Below are positions 14,257 through 27,385 of a stretch of 64,000 nucleotides of DNA, piece by piece. The DNA lies in the NCBI GenBank assembly GCA_014904985.1, contig MU128919.1:205879-269878 (forward strand). Direction: 5' to 3'. A program made the position numbers and the translations under genes. Position 1 is the stretch's first letter, and each line of letters opens with the position of its first letter. The DNA is from Hydnum rufescens UP504. Lineage: Eukaryota > Basidiomycota > Agaricomycetes > Cantharellales > Hydnaceae. The notes below the pieces were generated by a model. That model saw only the letters and a list, made by a program, of their open reading frames with translations, was not told where the DNA came from and did no database searches.

Positions 14257-15343
14257 GGTGGTTCAGGAAGGGGAGAAAAAGAGCGAGAGAGTATATAACC
14301 AGTAGGGAGAGATCACGTGTATTTCCCGGATGCAAACGCTAAATCGTTCTTTCCAAGGAGTCTGAGGCCTTGTGGCCCGTGGTGATGAGCGACGGTGCTC
14401 GGCGGAAGCGGTACACACACGTAGGAGAGAGACATATGGTATATACAAATCAATCGTATATTCCTCTCAACACGTCGGGGGGTCCTTCATGTGTGTGCCA
14501 GGAACTGGTGATGAGAGATCTGAGCCGCATTTGTCCACACCACACAGTATCGCAGTTTCAACCACGTTCAACATTTGCATGCGCAACATTACTAGGGCAT
14601 GGGCAGGGATGGATTGTGTGATAAAAGAACCTCGGTGCAGGGTACGGTTGCGGAGGTACAAACCAGTGAGAAACTAAGTGTAGTACCTACGCTATATATA
14701 ATAAAAAGGGGTCGGCCCTAGAATGGGCCAGAAGAGCGGCGAGGGGTGAAGGCCGCCCACAAACGGGCACGTGACACTAATACGCCGTAGCCGATAACCG
14801 CCTACAACAACAATGGAAGCCGGCAGTAGATATGTGGAATCCCCACGAACGAATGATGAGTGGGAGTCGAGCATACTCCCAAAATTGTAGCTTCAAGGGC
14901 AAATCATACATAAAGTAAAACGGCTATGCGTGTCAAAGGTCTGTCCAGGTCTGTCTGAGACCGTAGATACACTGGGATCTATCGTCTTTAGCAAGAAGGA
15001 CTAATAATGCATGGAACATGCAAGGAATGTCAGCTACCTCCACTCATACATACTATAGACCTTCATAACCTCTGCATTAGAAAACGAATGAGAACGTTCC
15101 ACACAAGGATTCACATTCTTCAAGAAGATCACTGTGGATACCAACCTTTAGAGGTAAAGTGTGGGCTCCATATGGGCAATTGGTGTGCTATAACATGCCG
15201 GGGGCTTCCAACGTAAATATCCAGAAAATGGAACAGCAGCAGAGCGCGCGGTTGCGATACCGCAATTTAATTGTACAAGTGGGGCCCAGATTCCAGGGCC
15301 CCTATGAGGCATGTTAGTGGCATGTTCGCATGTGACTCACTGA
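14257..15343. other. Divergent promoter region of the glucoamylase and LysM genes
   Basis: About 1.1 kb between two divergent starts. Small ORFs (for example 14692-14874 minus) have no recognisable features. A carbon-source-responsive promoter for the amylase would be expected here, but I could not identify a specific operator with confidence. Confidence 0.5.
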
Positions 15344-16657
15344 ATGGAAGTCACGCCGGCGATTGCCTCACGCATGTCAGCCTTCGCTACCAATACGATC
15401 CGACGCAAGAGACATGCCAGCCCTAAACAGTCGCGGAGAGCTAGAGATGGCGAGGACGACGAACCAGATCACCCTCTTCACTATGTCTCTGATGCGCCAA
15501 CGTTCGCAAGCGCCATACGTGATGGCACCATCACGCGGCCCAATCTGCGTCGGCAATTGCACACTGGCAGTACGTCAGATGTCTTGAGCGTCAATCCCAC
15601 CTACCCGGGACCCACTCGAAAAAGGTCTCACTCGGAGACGACTTCGCCAATAGCGTTCTTCTCAGACGATTGGACCAGTACTCCCGGCTCCAGCGGAAGT
15701 CAATCAGGCCCGGAAATACAGCCTTCCACAAATACACGGGAGGTTCTGGTACATGAGGTAGAAATCACCTCTCGCCTATGTTCCATTTGTTCTCATTGCA
15801 AACCTGACACTGCATATTATGTACTCATAGGTTTCGCCCACAGACTCCCTCGCTGGTGTGGCACTCAAATATGGTATTAAAGTGGGGCCTCCCCTTGTTC
15901 CATAATCCCGTACTCATGGATTGCTCAACGAGTCTCGGGTTGTGACATGTAGGTTGCAGCGTTGCGGAAAGCAAATAAGCTTTGGACATCGGACACCATT
16001 CATTTACGCAAGGTATGGGATATCCGCCCCCTTTTCTGGTCGTCTGCTAATTGCCCCGTGCATTGTATTACATACCTCCTCCAACAATAGGTCCTCTACA
16101 TCCCAGTAGAATGGCAACCATCCCTGAAGAAGAGCTTTACACCCTCTGACGGAGATATGCCTTCAAACCATACCAGTGATAATACTACGAAATGGGCCGC
16201 TCCCACTGGATCCACATCTAAACCGTCATCATCCACACCATCTACTGTATCTGTCGTACGCCGCATCCCTGTATCCGAACTATCATTTTTCCCTCCCGGT
16301 ACCTCTCTTCCTGAGGCTGTATCACCACCACCGCCTTCTGCATTCCCATCCTTTGATTCTCACGCATCCAGACCACGAGGGACGCAAAACGTGAGCATGC
16401 TTAACCTATTCGGGAACACGATAGCGCGTATGTCTACCGACTCGATATCCTCTCTCACACGGACGTCCATGTCAGATGACCCCGGCATGGGGTCTCGCGC
16501 AGCGAAGATGGAAGTCGAACTAGACGTCGCGCAGAATACTTGGCGGACGACTCCGATACCTACTCATGCTCCACCGCCGCCGACAGAAAGGCTTCATGCA
16601 AAGGGTAGAAAAGCGCCAGGAAAGGGGATGATACTACCGGTCCCGCTGTGGGGGTGA
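15344..16657 (+). CDS. Intracellular LysM-domain protein (LYSMD-like)
   Basis: A single LysM motif is assembled across three exons: VLVHE, VSPTDSLAGVALKYGIK, VAALRKANKLWTSDTIHLRK, VLYIP. This is the classic 44-residue LysM with conserved DSLAGVALKYG and DTIHLRKVLYIP. There is no signal peptide: the N-terminus is MEVTPAIASRM followed by Arg/Lys-rich and Ser/Pro-rich text (TNTIRRKRHASP). This places it with the cytosolic or membrane-trafficking LYSMD group and not with the secreted chitin-binding effectors (inference). The long C-terminus is Ser/Thr/Pro-rich (VSELSFFPPGTSLPEAVSPP, SMLNLFGNTIARMSTDSISS) and ends GMILPVPLWG. Introns are GT-AG with acceptors at CATAG, ATGTAG and CAATAG. An internal start at 15374 is an alternative. 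Confidence 0.85.
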
Positions 16658-18017
<1,360 letters not shown>

Positions 18018-19512
18018 GAATGGGGCCGTTTGTCATGGACCTTGTGATTAATTTCCAAGTCGAGCGGTAATGTGTGCATATGTGTAATTATACAACATGA
18101 TATGGGTCCTGTTCAAAGCTGGTAACATTGTATTTCTTGCAGGATGAGGGAATGGGTAGTCCCAGGCGATAGTGTTTATCGACGTAAGAATCCAGGATCC
18201 GCCTACAGTCCGTTGTTCCGAAGGGGACATCGGGGCAGTGTACAGGGGCTTTACTGGCTGGGCTTGTACCGGCTCGACTTCGGATGATCTTCGACATGGC
18301 TTATCAACGAAGTCATGTCAAATATAGTCGATTACTTGGAGTCGACTTGGGCGGTATACTGTTGCACGCCTCGTGGCTAACTGCCAGTACTTTCGGGCTG
18401 TGTGGTTTCGCACCATGCCCCACAATGCCGGTGAGATCGACATGGACCCATGTCCTATGTGAAATTCCTTCGGGGCCTGGGATTCCGGAGAAGCCGTGCT
18501 AGGGTGTCCAAAATCCAAGCGTTTCCGCTGGAAGTGTGCAGGTTCTCTATCTCAGCATCAGGGGTCCTGTCCTGCTTCGAAAACCACCCTGGAGTCTTCG
18601 ACGACCGGAAGCCGAACCCTAGGAAGAGTACGGGCCATTGATCTTGGTCAATATGCCCCTGCTACCCTGCTGTCCCACCATACGTTCTCGCGGAATCCGT
18701 GGGACATTAGTTGAGCGGTACTTGTCTGCTTCAGAGGGTTCAATCCATCAGTGGCTGGAAGCCAGCCACAATGGCCTTTTTGGATTTCGGAGCTGTCTGT
18801 GGCCTATAACAGGACCGGTGGTAGCATTCAGGGGCCGCTTTGACCCGTGAGTGAACCACCAGTCGGCTCGGGTGGGTCTACGCATTGAATCTGTAAGACA
18901 CGTAGGTCCTGGGAACGCTGATGTCGACTTCATCCTATGCAGGAGCTTGACAACTGTTCCCTTGCGTCGTGTACTGCCTTCTATTGCAATGAAGGACCAC
19001 AGTGTGAGTCCTGTACAACAAGACCCACCGCTGGGCCGGGTTGTCTCACGGTAAGTACACAGATAAGAGGGCTGCGCTATCATGGTATAACTGGGCTGGA
19101 AGTGGGCGTAAATATCGCGCCATTGGCATCAACGAATAACGAGACTAATAGAGAGAAATATTGTAAAGTCAACATAAAGGAAAAACAGTACTATACTTAC
19201 CCTCTAGAGGTTCGACAGTGAATATTAAGAGCAAACATGATCAAATTTACGGCTTATCATGATCATTGCGATTTCAACGCATACATTCCTCATTATAGGG
19301 CATAGTGGGTGGACAGAGCTTTCCAGCTTGAGGGGATTCAATCCAATACTGTCATGATCGATTGAAATCTTCCCGGCCAGGGTCGCAAGTCCGTGGATCC
19401 ACAAAGCCGCAGATTGGAGCCTTTATCCAGTTCTTACATTTGCTCCAAGTACAAGTCGAAAGAGAGCATATATCAATCACAGCGCCACATCGGAACCAAA
19501 ACGGCACTAACC
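18018..19512. other. About 1.5 kb with no recognisable gene
   Basis: I read all frames. There are ORFs up to about 110 codons on the minus strand (18748-19083), but none carries a motif, a signal sequence or a coherent exon chain. Base composition does not differ obviously from its neighbours. It may hold decayed coding sequence, a long promoter or an RNA gene I cannot recognise. Confidence 0.5.
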
Positions 19513-21803
19513 ATGTCGGGATCTTATTACACACACGACGAGCAAGCCATCACCCGACACCTAGATGTTCAGGTCGAAGCCTCGCCCGAGGAACTGTGCT
19601 CGTCTTTAGAGGTGCTCTATGAGATCAATGAAACTGCTAATGAAGTGATTCGAGGTGACTTCAACCGAGTAAGGATATTTAGTGTGGGCTGATCAGCACC
19701 CAAGCTTAGTCTTCTCTCGATAGATTGCTTTGCAATTCCCGGACGAGTTGCTATCCTATTCTGTTCCCATCTTTCAGGCGCTGAAGGCAAAGATGCCTGG
19801 AAGGGATCTGTATGTCCTGGCTGACACTTCATATGGGAGGTTCGTACTTTCACAGCAACTAATTTCGGATTCCAATCTCAAATGATTAATTGTAGTTGCT
19901 GTGTAGATGAGGTCGCCGCGCAGCATATTGATGCTGATGTGGTCGTGCATTACGGACATGCCTGTTTGTCTCTGTAAGGACGTGCCCATTTGTAGTCTAT
20001 CTGCATCTCATTTCCCTACAGGACAACTCGCCTTCCGGCAATATATGTATTCGCAAAATATCTCATCGATGTCCCTCACTGCATTCGATCCTTACTCGAT
20101 GAAAGCCAGCTGACTGTGTCGCTAGAGAATTCGCCGATATTAAAGACTGTTATTGTGATGTCTGACGTAGCGTACCTCCATCAGGCAGGTAATTGTGGAC
20201 CCGTAATGGAGACAAGTATCATTCTTGACTTTTTTGGCATCAGACTCAATATTCTCTTCCCTGCGATCGGCGTTACCTCGATCTGTACCTCTGGTGATGC
20301 TAAAACCGGAATCGCGTATGGTTCCCCCCGCATCGCTACTATCAAAGGATAATTCTGGCTCCAAGCTATCTTCAATTCCACCCAGGGAATCTCCTTCACA
20401 TCGACACAACCGAATACCGCCCGAACTTCGTCCTGAAGACTGCATTATATACTACATCGGTGGAGAGTCTCTTGGGCTCACGAACATACTTTTATCCCAT
20501 GCCCCTTGTGACGTCAGGATTGCCCATGTTATTTGATGATCTTTGTGGCTTAACACTCGCACCAGATATATTCATATGACCCAAAGCAGCGCAGGTCAAC
20601 ATTCCAATCTGTGCGCACTAATCGCCTTCTGATGCGGAGATATGCAGCAATGCATAAGGCTCGGGACGCCGATGTCTTTGGTATTTTGGTTGGGACCCTG
20701 GGAGTTGGTAAGTTCACCGGTGCAAATCTTCTCATTCATTCACGCAGCGGACATATTTGGCCTATAGCTTCCTATCTCCCCCTCATTTCCCAGCTCCGAA
20801 AAGCGATTGCCCGAAAGCACAAGAAATCATACACGCTCAGCGTGGGCAAGCTGAACCCGTCGAAATTGGCAAATTTTATGGAAATTGAATGTTTCGTACT
20901 TGTTGCATGCCCCGAGAACACGGTCATTGATGCGAAGGTTAGTAACGTGTCCGACTTGATTGAGCCCTGGGATGTCACAGCACGTCACTCAAAAAACTGA
21001 CATGTCCAGGAATTCTTACGACCTATCATTACCCCATTCGAACTGGGCCTTGCGTTGCTTGAAGATATCGCCTGGCCGTCACATTATCTCCTGGACTTGG
21101 ATGAAGTCCTGTCGGAACAATTTGGCCGCTCTGATGGCCCTGGTGCGTTTTCTTTGCCCGCTTTTCGGAATGAAATATGAATGGAACCTGGTTCTTGTCC
21201 CCGCACCCCGCACCCCGCACTTCACATCTCCGCGGCACTCAATAGTACAGAGCGGAACGCCACGCAGCGAAGATGATCATGATAATAATGCTGTTCGGAG
21301 CATCGACGGCCCGCCGACATTTTCGCTCGTTACGGGTGCTTATCGGCACCCCCGACGTTTTGGAGAGTTGTTAGGTCTGCTCTTCACATTGATTCGTCAC
21401 CCTTGATCATTCTGACCCATTCATTTTACTGGGTGCGCCATTTCAAGTCTCTTCGGACCAGATATTAGGTGCGGGAATGAGCGGTACATTAGCTGTTCGC
21501 AATAATGAAGGCGCAGTGTCCAAGGTATTGGAAAGTGCGGCAGGTGAGCTTTGCAGTGCGAGTCGCATTTATCATTCATTCCACGCGCCACGCCCCCTTG
21601 ATGGATATGACTAAACGTTGCCCCCCCCCGTTTGATTCCCCCACGGCCATGCAGGACAATTCCTCCAGGGACGAACGTATCGTGGCCTGGAACAAAACCT
21701 GGGCGAGCATCCCCCAAGTATCCTTGAGCAAGGCCGTAGTGGAATTGCTAAGGGGTATGGAGAGCTCGTAAATAAATCAGGCACCGATGGAGCCAACATT
21801 TGA
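19513..21803 (+). CDS. DPH2: Diphthamide biosynthesis protein 2 (4Fe-4S partner of DPH1)
   Basis: Part of the DPH1-DPH2 complex that transfers an aminocarboxypropyl group from SAM to the histidine of elongation factor 2. Start [20 protein letters not shown], then [33 protein letters not shown] and [19 protein letters not shown]; the CCVDEVAA wording is the DPH2 form. [34 protein letters not shown] and [20 protein letters not shown] follow, then VACPEN with [19 protein letters not shown]. The C-terminus is spliced to [17 protein letters not shown] and ends at TGA 21801-21803. At least eight short exons are used. A (CCCCGCA)3 repeat lies near 21199-21220 in or beside coding sequence. It is convergent with the kinase gene, 216 bp apart. 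Confidence 0.93.
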
Positions 21804-22019
21804 ATGATGATGGACTGTCAACCGTGTCATTGGTCATTTGCCTAAAGTACAGGATAGAAATGGTTCACGACCAAAAACGAAGAACGAGGAGCAAACGCCA
21901 CCCCTAATACGTAATATATGAGAAACGGAATGATAGCGAAAAGAGCGGAGATGAGTGCCAACGTGAGGCGGCGGCGGCCATCCACATATAGAAGATGAAT
22001 GCATTACAACGGGCGATAA

Positions 22020-25000
22020 TTATAGGCTTGGCTTCATGTCCGCCTGCCGTCTTGCAAGGGCCTTCTGTGCTTCTCCGCTCGCTTTCATCGCTCGAGATAT
22101 TAGTGAACCCCGACTAGATTTGATGCTTTTACTGCTTGATGTGCTTGATAGACTACTTCCACCACTATTGGGCTTCGTCTCGGCTCCCTTATCCGTAGCG
22201 TAAACACTAAAATCTGTATTACGCTTCGCGAATGGACTTGGAAGGCTCTCTTCGTCTGCAAGGTCCCAGACCGGTGCAGGAGGAAGGGATGTTGTCATGG
22301 CGGCAGCTAGACCTTCTTTAATCGAGGGGTTCGTGGGAATGGTCGTAGTAGTTCCCGCCGGCAGTGGCACGGTCAACGCGGATGCTGACATTTTTGGAAT
22401 CAGAGAACCGGTGGCCGGTGGCCTCGAGGGTTGAGCGATCGATCGCCGTCTGACGGGACGATGCCGTGCCGTGACGTGGGATGCATCCACGCTAGGGGCG
22501 AATTCATAAGGTCCCTTTTCCCAGGATGCCGTTGTTTCGGCCTCGGAGACATTGTTGGATACATTGTTGGATGGTAATCTCGAGGGACCCGCCCTCCCTT
22601 CATCATCGCCATTAGCTTCCTCCTCACCACTGTCGTCGCTCTCGGATTTGGTTGGGGTTGGTATCACGGTACCGGACTCCGTAAGAATGATGCCTTTCAT
22701 TGCGGAACCGAGATCGGTCAGGCTTTTGGAAGGCAACAATCGCCTCGGCGTAACCTCTTGCCCTGTATGCGGAAGAGGGGGCATTTTATGTTGTGATCGC
22801 AGGCGTTGAGCAACGCGGGGAGCAAGAGCCGGAAGCGGTGGGGCGGATGGTACTGTGGCTATCAATTTCTTATTTATGGGAATCTTTGATGGGGTTTCGT
22901 CGTTCTCGAGGGGGAATAGTAGTTGTTCATTCACGACCTTTGTTGGTGTGTCGTCGTCGATGGGATTATATCGTGATGAATAAAGTGAGACCTTGTTCCT
23001 AGGAGACCCCAACCATGTTCAATGTCGAAGTACACACCATGAACAATAAATTACATTTACTCACTTGACGTCGTCTAGTGGAGCTTTCGACATGCGTGCC
23101 AAAACTGTTCGTGCGTTGTGTCATGGAAATGAGTACGGGGCCACATCCCATACCAGCTGGGAGTCACCTTCTGCTTCCCATTGAGCTTTGGCCTTCTGAA
23201 ATGCCAGTTTTTCCTCGGTGAAATCCCGATAGGCGTCCCTGGCCATACTAACCTGCTCTTCGAAATTTACCCGCTCCTTCGCGAAGTCGCTCGCAGCCCG
23301 CTCGAGCAATTCACGTTCACTGTCAAATCGAATTCTCTCCGCAGCGAGTTGGCTCTTCTCATTCGCGAAGAGGGTGGCTTCCTCTTCAAGTTGTTTCACT
23401 CTCCCAAGCAACTCGGTTCGTACAGCGTCTCCAGCAGCTTCACGCTCAAGGATGACTTGTTCTCGCGCAGCAGCAGCTTTTTCGCGTGCGTGGAGTGCTT
23501 CTCGTCGGTTGCGAACGTCAGTGATCCTACGCAACGGGCAGTGAAGGAAAAGAGAGTGATGTGCAGGAGACGTATTTCAAAATGACGAGAGACATGAGAG
23601 TATGGACCCATAGAAACAGAGAGTGAGATACTAAGGAATACGCATAAATAAAGTTGCACCCACATTTTGTTCACTTCCACCAATTTATACGCAAACGCCA
23701 ATTGTTCCACCTTCAGAAGCTGGGCTGTAGATGGGCGCATGGCGGGCTACGCGAGAATAAGTCGTCAGGTCCCCGTTTTAATTCCACAGGAAAGGAGGTG
23801 CATGAAGGGAGAAGTAAAAGAGAGAGTAGAGGAACTAACGTTGATGTTCAGCATACTCTTAATTACACTGTTTAGAGCTGTGGAATAGCCTTTCGGTATA
23901 GGTGGGATACGGCCTGATCGAATTGAGTTTGCGAGTTCAGTATAAGTTTGCGCATCGTGAAAGGGTGCACTAGAGGAAATATGTGGATAAAATTGAGCAG
24001 GTGGCAAAGGACGGCGGTAGATGGTGAAACCATTCTTACTTTAGGGCGCACAGTTCGTACACAAGACATCCTAAGCTCCAGATATCGGACTTGGTGTCAT
24101 AGGCCTTCTCGTTCATGAGTTCAGGGGACATATAGTACGGCGTCTGCAAGGCCGAAGAGTATTTCGTTAAGTTAGAACGCCGCCCCAGCTAGATGTCACA
24201 TTGAGATTTGAAGTGCTTAAATCTTACCCCAACGTACGTGGAGGCAAAGGAAGCAGAAGCAATCTGCTTCGCCAAGCCAAAATCGCCGAGCTTGATACAG
24301 TTGTCACTTGATAGGAAAACATTTTCGGGCTTCAAATCACGGTGGAGTACTTGCTGATGTTTGGGCTGTGATGGTTCTGGGCCTGGAGGCAATGGTACAG
24401 ATGATGCTGAGGCGTCGGCTAGCGGGGGTTGGTTGGGAAAATGGCAGTGGTGTAAGGCGAGGAGGATCTGGGCGAAGAGATTCCATATCTGGTCTTCAGG
24501 TAAGGGTCGGCTATAAACATTATGCGAAATCATGCGACAGGGAGGTCGCCAAAGAAATACGAAATCGATATTTATTCATATGCACTTTTGGGATCGCAAC
24601 CATACCTTTGACGGCGAGCAGTATTAATCAAACTAGCCAGATCCCCTCCACCACAGTACTAGTGGGAGGACTTGAGTGGAATGGATCGCGTTCATTTATG
24701 CTTGCCAAGGTCTTACCTCCATAAGGATGTAGAGCATCTTGTTCTCTTGATCGACATACTGCATGGTTGTGTGAGTCTACAGCCAGTGTCATGATCAAAG
24801 GGGACACGCACCCGATTAATATATCGTACAATGTTGTCATGCTTGAGGTCTTTCAGGATATTGCTAAAGAGAGTGACCCACGCACAAGCGCGTCTGAATA
24901 CACGTGAGAACAAGGCAACTACTGGGCGCTTACACCTCAGCAACAATCTGCTTTCTGTCTCGATCCGTCATGCGCTCAAAGTTGAGCTCCTTGCGAGCAA

Positions 25001-25100
25001 AGAGTTCACCATCCGAACGTCTTTTGACTTTGCGAATAACACCGAAGGAACCATTTCCAATGACCTCCAGTGGTTCATAGTCATCCAGGACAGAGGACAT
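22020..25100 (-). CDS. NIMA-related (NEK) serine/threonine protein kinase
   Basis: Mitotic-entry type kinase (NIMA/KIN3/NEK2 group). Start [20 protein letters not shown] with the glycine loop, then [11 protein letters not shown] (VAIK-like lysine), [17 protein letters not shown], a Pro/Ser-rich insert before [24 protein letters not shown], and [20 protein letters not shown] with [15 protein letters not shown]. The lobe ends [19 protein letters not shown] and [13 protein letters not shown]. After the kinase domain there is a long coiled coil (about 23120-23530) rich in [16 protein letters not shown] and [11 protein letters not shown], then a Ser/Pro-rich, probably disordered tail to 22020. This layout of kinase, coiled coil and tail is that of NIMA. 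The start at 25100 is the first ATG after an in-frame TTG. Catalytic residues are intact. Confidence 0.94.
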
Positions 25101-25439
25101 GTGCCCAGAGATACGGTACACGGGTCGCAAAGAGAACTAGTGGCTGTTACAGGGTGCCTGTGCGTGTTGAGGAAATGAGTGCCGCGTGTTGTTCGACCAA
25201 TACAAACCAAAACAACGCCGTCCAGCGGATTTATTTCACACCACAAAATTGGGACTGCGGATACAAAGATACAACAAGAACGGGCTATCTCATGATTGCA
25301 TATGTCCACCATGGATTACAGGCGCCCATTTACCCCTGAGCCTCTATCTGATGTGGAATGACGAATCTGGAAAACGCGAGGCATGATTATTGGTTGTGGT
25401 GTCTACGGGGTCGCACTTACCCTATAAACTTGAGCGTTT

Positions 25440-25813
25440 CTAAAAGTCGGTCACTCGCCCCGAGTGGCTCCAATCATTGTGGCGCACCGGCTCGCGTTTG
25501 GGACCCCCCGCTCACCCGTCACTGGGTTGACGTCACCTTCGAACTCTGGGGGAGGCTTGACTCGCGCGTCAGGATGTGCCCCACCGCCAGGCTCCGCAGC
25601 GAGCGCATCGTGCGTCAAGCCGGCGGGCTGGGATTGCACAGCTGGGCGTGATGCTGCCTTGACCGCATCTTCAAATTCCTGCTGCTCTTTACGCGGTAGT
25701 GGCGGTGGACCTTGTCGCGACAACGGTGGCAGTCGGGTCTGAACAATTCCAATGGTCCCGAATGCCCGGTTAATCATGGAGCAACGACCGAGGGATCCAA
25801 GGTAAGTTATCAT
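25440..25813 (-). CDS. Succinate dehydrogenase assembly factor 4 (apparent frameshift near the 3' end)
   Basis: Small mitochondrial matrix chaperone that binds FAD-loaded Sdh1 before complex II assembly. The N-terminus MINRAFGTIGIVQTRLPPLS (start 25777; 25813 also possible) looks like a presequence. The conserved C-terminal signature FEGDVNPVTGERG is present, but as printed it continues out of frame. With one more base in the run at 25504-25509 (six C on the plus strand) it reads GGPKREPVRHNDWSHSGRVT then DF and stop (25440-25442), the family's hallmark ending. That perfect ending argues for a one-base consensus error and not for a pseudogene. Homologous to yeast SDH8 and human SDHAF4. Confidence 0.9.
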
Positions 25814-26604
25814 CTCGGGAACTCGATAGATTTTTGTTTATGCACGTCTCGGAATCAACCAAAGCCATTGTAATCATCCACTCGATCTTTTCACAGAATA
25901 ATTTCTCCTTCACCCCCGGTGTTCGGTTTGTTCCCAATATCTCGTATTTATCACACGCTATCTACCCGAACTGGACGCACTTGGTCACAGCAAGTTGATT
26001 CCCCTTCTGGGGATTTCAGCTCTCATTGATTGATATAACTTCTGCCATTTCCCTTTCTATCCTGCTACTCTTCCGGATCAGTAGCATGGATAGTCTGCCA
26101 TCAAGTTCTCACACGAACCCTTCTAATTCTGCTGGGCCGTAGAAAGGTAATTCCCCTTTCGACTTACACGTCAAAACCCAAAACTGCCCCGGCGATTCGC
26201 TGCCCGTCCCCGCTATGCCACCATCACATTATTGTTAGCAAATATAGGCCGCTTCTGGCGGGTTATCGGCTGCTGTTTCCCCCCTCGGTCATTGTATTGG
26301 GCGCAGATCGATGACTCCTGGTCTCTATTGGCCTCGGGGTGGTCAAATTCCACCCCATGGCAAGGCTGTTCTTTTTCTATAAATCCACGAGAGCCACAAA
26401 GCGTACCTGTCTATCAGCGAGACCCCTCACTAGCCTCCTCATCATCTCTTTCACCTCCGCTCCTCTCCTCGTCAGCCACATTCCAGCGGTTGGTACCCCT
26501 CTCAAGGGATGCCCTGTGTGATAACACGCCCCGTCCCTGACTCGGAGCATGTCCAGCCATGTGCTTTATCGTTACAGAATATCGCCGATACTCGTGTGGT
26601 CACA
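25814..26604. other. Intergenic region with a TATA-like element and pyrimidine-rich leader
   Basis: About 0.8 kb. Near 26385 a CTATAAATCC element is followed by a C/T-rich stretch (about 26430-26480). This resembles a fungal core promoter and 5' leader facing right, toward the candidate small secreted protein at 26605. No gene is supported inside it. Confidence 0.4.
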
Positions 26605-26962
26605 ATGAAGTTATCGGTCGTCATCGCGTTAGTCTTATTTACACCAATGGGGATTCCCACCATCTAACACCTCTCGCAACGGATCGTCGAATGACGTCAG
26701 GTCGACTGCAGACTGGTGCATTGTAAATGCAGCGTCGCACATCCAGAAGAATGCCACGATTGCATAAAGACTTGCGCTCAAACGTAAGTCCCCGGTCTCT
26801 CATTCCATCAACGGGATTGCATCTCATGTTTCTCCTCATGCGTCTATCCCTACGCCATGGTGTCTTGATCCTGATCCTGATCCTGCATCCAATAGCCTGG
26901 CGCAGTCGCACGATGTCATCACTCAGACTTGGGCCACAGTCTGCACCATGAGCCAACACTGA
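26605..26962 (+). CDS. Candidate small secreted cysteine-rich protein (three exons, tentative)
   Basis: Not in any family I know. Exon 1 (26605-26631) encodes MKLSVVIAL, a signal-peptide-like start. A 69-nt intron with a CTAAC branch site about 30 nt before its CAG acceptor (26700) leads to exon 2, with VDCRLVHCKCSVAHPEEC and HDCIKTCAQ: six cysteines in about 30 residues. A perfect GTAAGT donor at 26783 and an AATAG acceptor near 26893 lead to TLAQSHDVITQTWATVCTM and SQH, stop 26960-26962. The total is about 60 residues with seven cysteines. The weak point is the first donor (GTCTTA). A 164-codon open frame on the opposite strand overlaps it and has no recognisable content. RNA evidence is needed to accept it. 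Confidence 0.33.
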
Positions 26963-27385
26963 TATACCCACTATCTTGATCCTAGTTGGCAGTATCTCTG
27001 GAGCTTGAAACTGTCTATTTCCGTTCTTCATTGTTCTCTCGAATCCCACGGTTCCACGGTGTATTTTGAATACTGAGCATGTTACCCCTCTCAAACTCAC
27101 ACACGTTACACTGCCTTGCCCCTCGCGTGCCACACTTGTGTCCGACCCTGCACGTTACATGACAACTGAAAGGATTTCTATTACATTCAATCATCAAGAA
27201 CCTGACGTGCACCCGGAATCATGGGTAAAATTTGTCCTGGTGAATGTATCCTGGGAGGGATCTGCGATCCCAATCGAGGGCAACATTCAACATTTACATT
27301 TCAGGGTACACAAACCTAAGTACAATCGACGCAGTATAGAAAACACGATCAGAAAAAGAGGGCTCGCTCGCAGGCCCGAAGAGCA
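26963..27385. other. Intergenic region, no gene seen
   Basis: About 420 bp between the tentative small gene and the 3' end of the MsrA gene. Only short frames without recognisable content. Confidence 0.5.

Noticed and set aside
22552..22809. Plus-strand frame inside the kinase C-terminal exon
   Set aside because: Antisense of a low-complexity coding exon; no independent evidence.
26861..26886. Short CTGATC triplet repeat
   Set aside because: Only three units; within a candidate intron and too short to interpret.
26639..27133. 164-codon open frame on the minus strand
   Set aside because: Arg-rich, no motif, no promoter or splice context; overlaps the better-structured plus-strand candidate and is probably a shadow frame.
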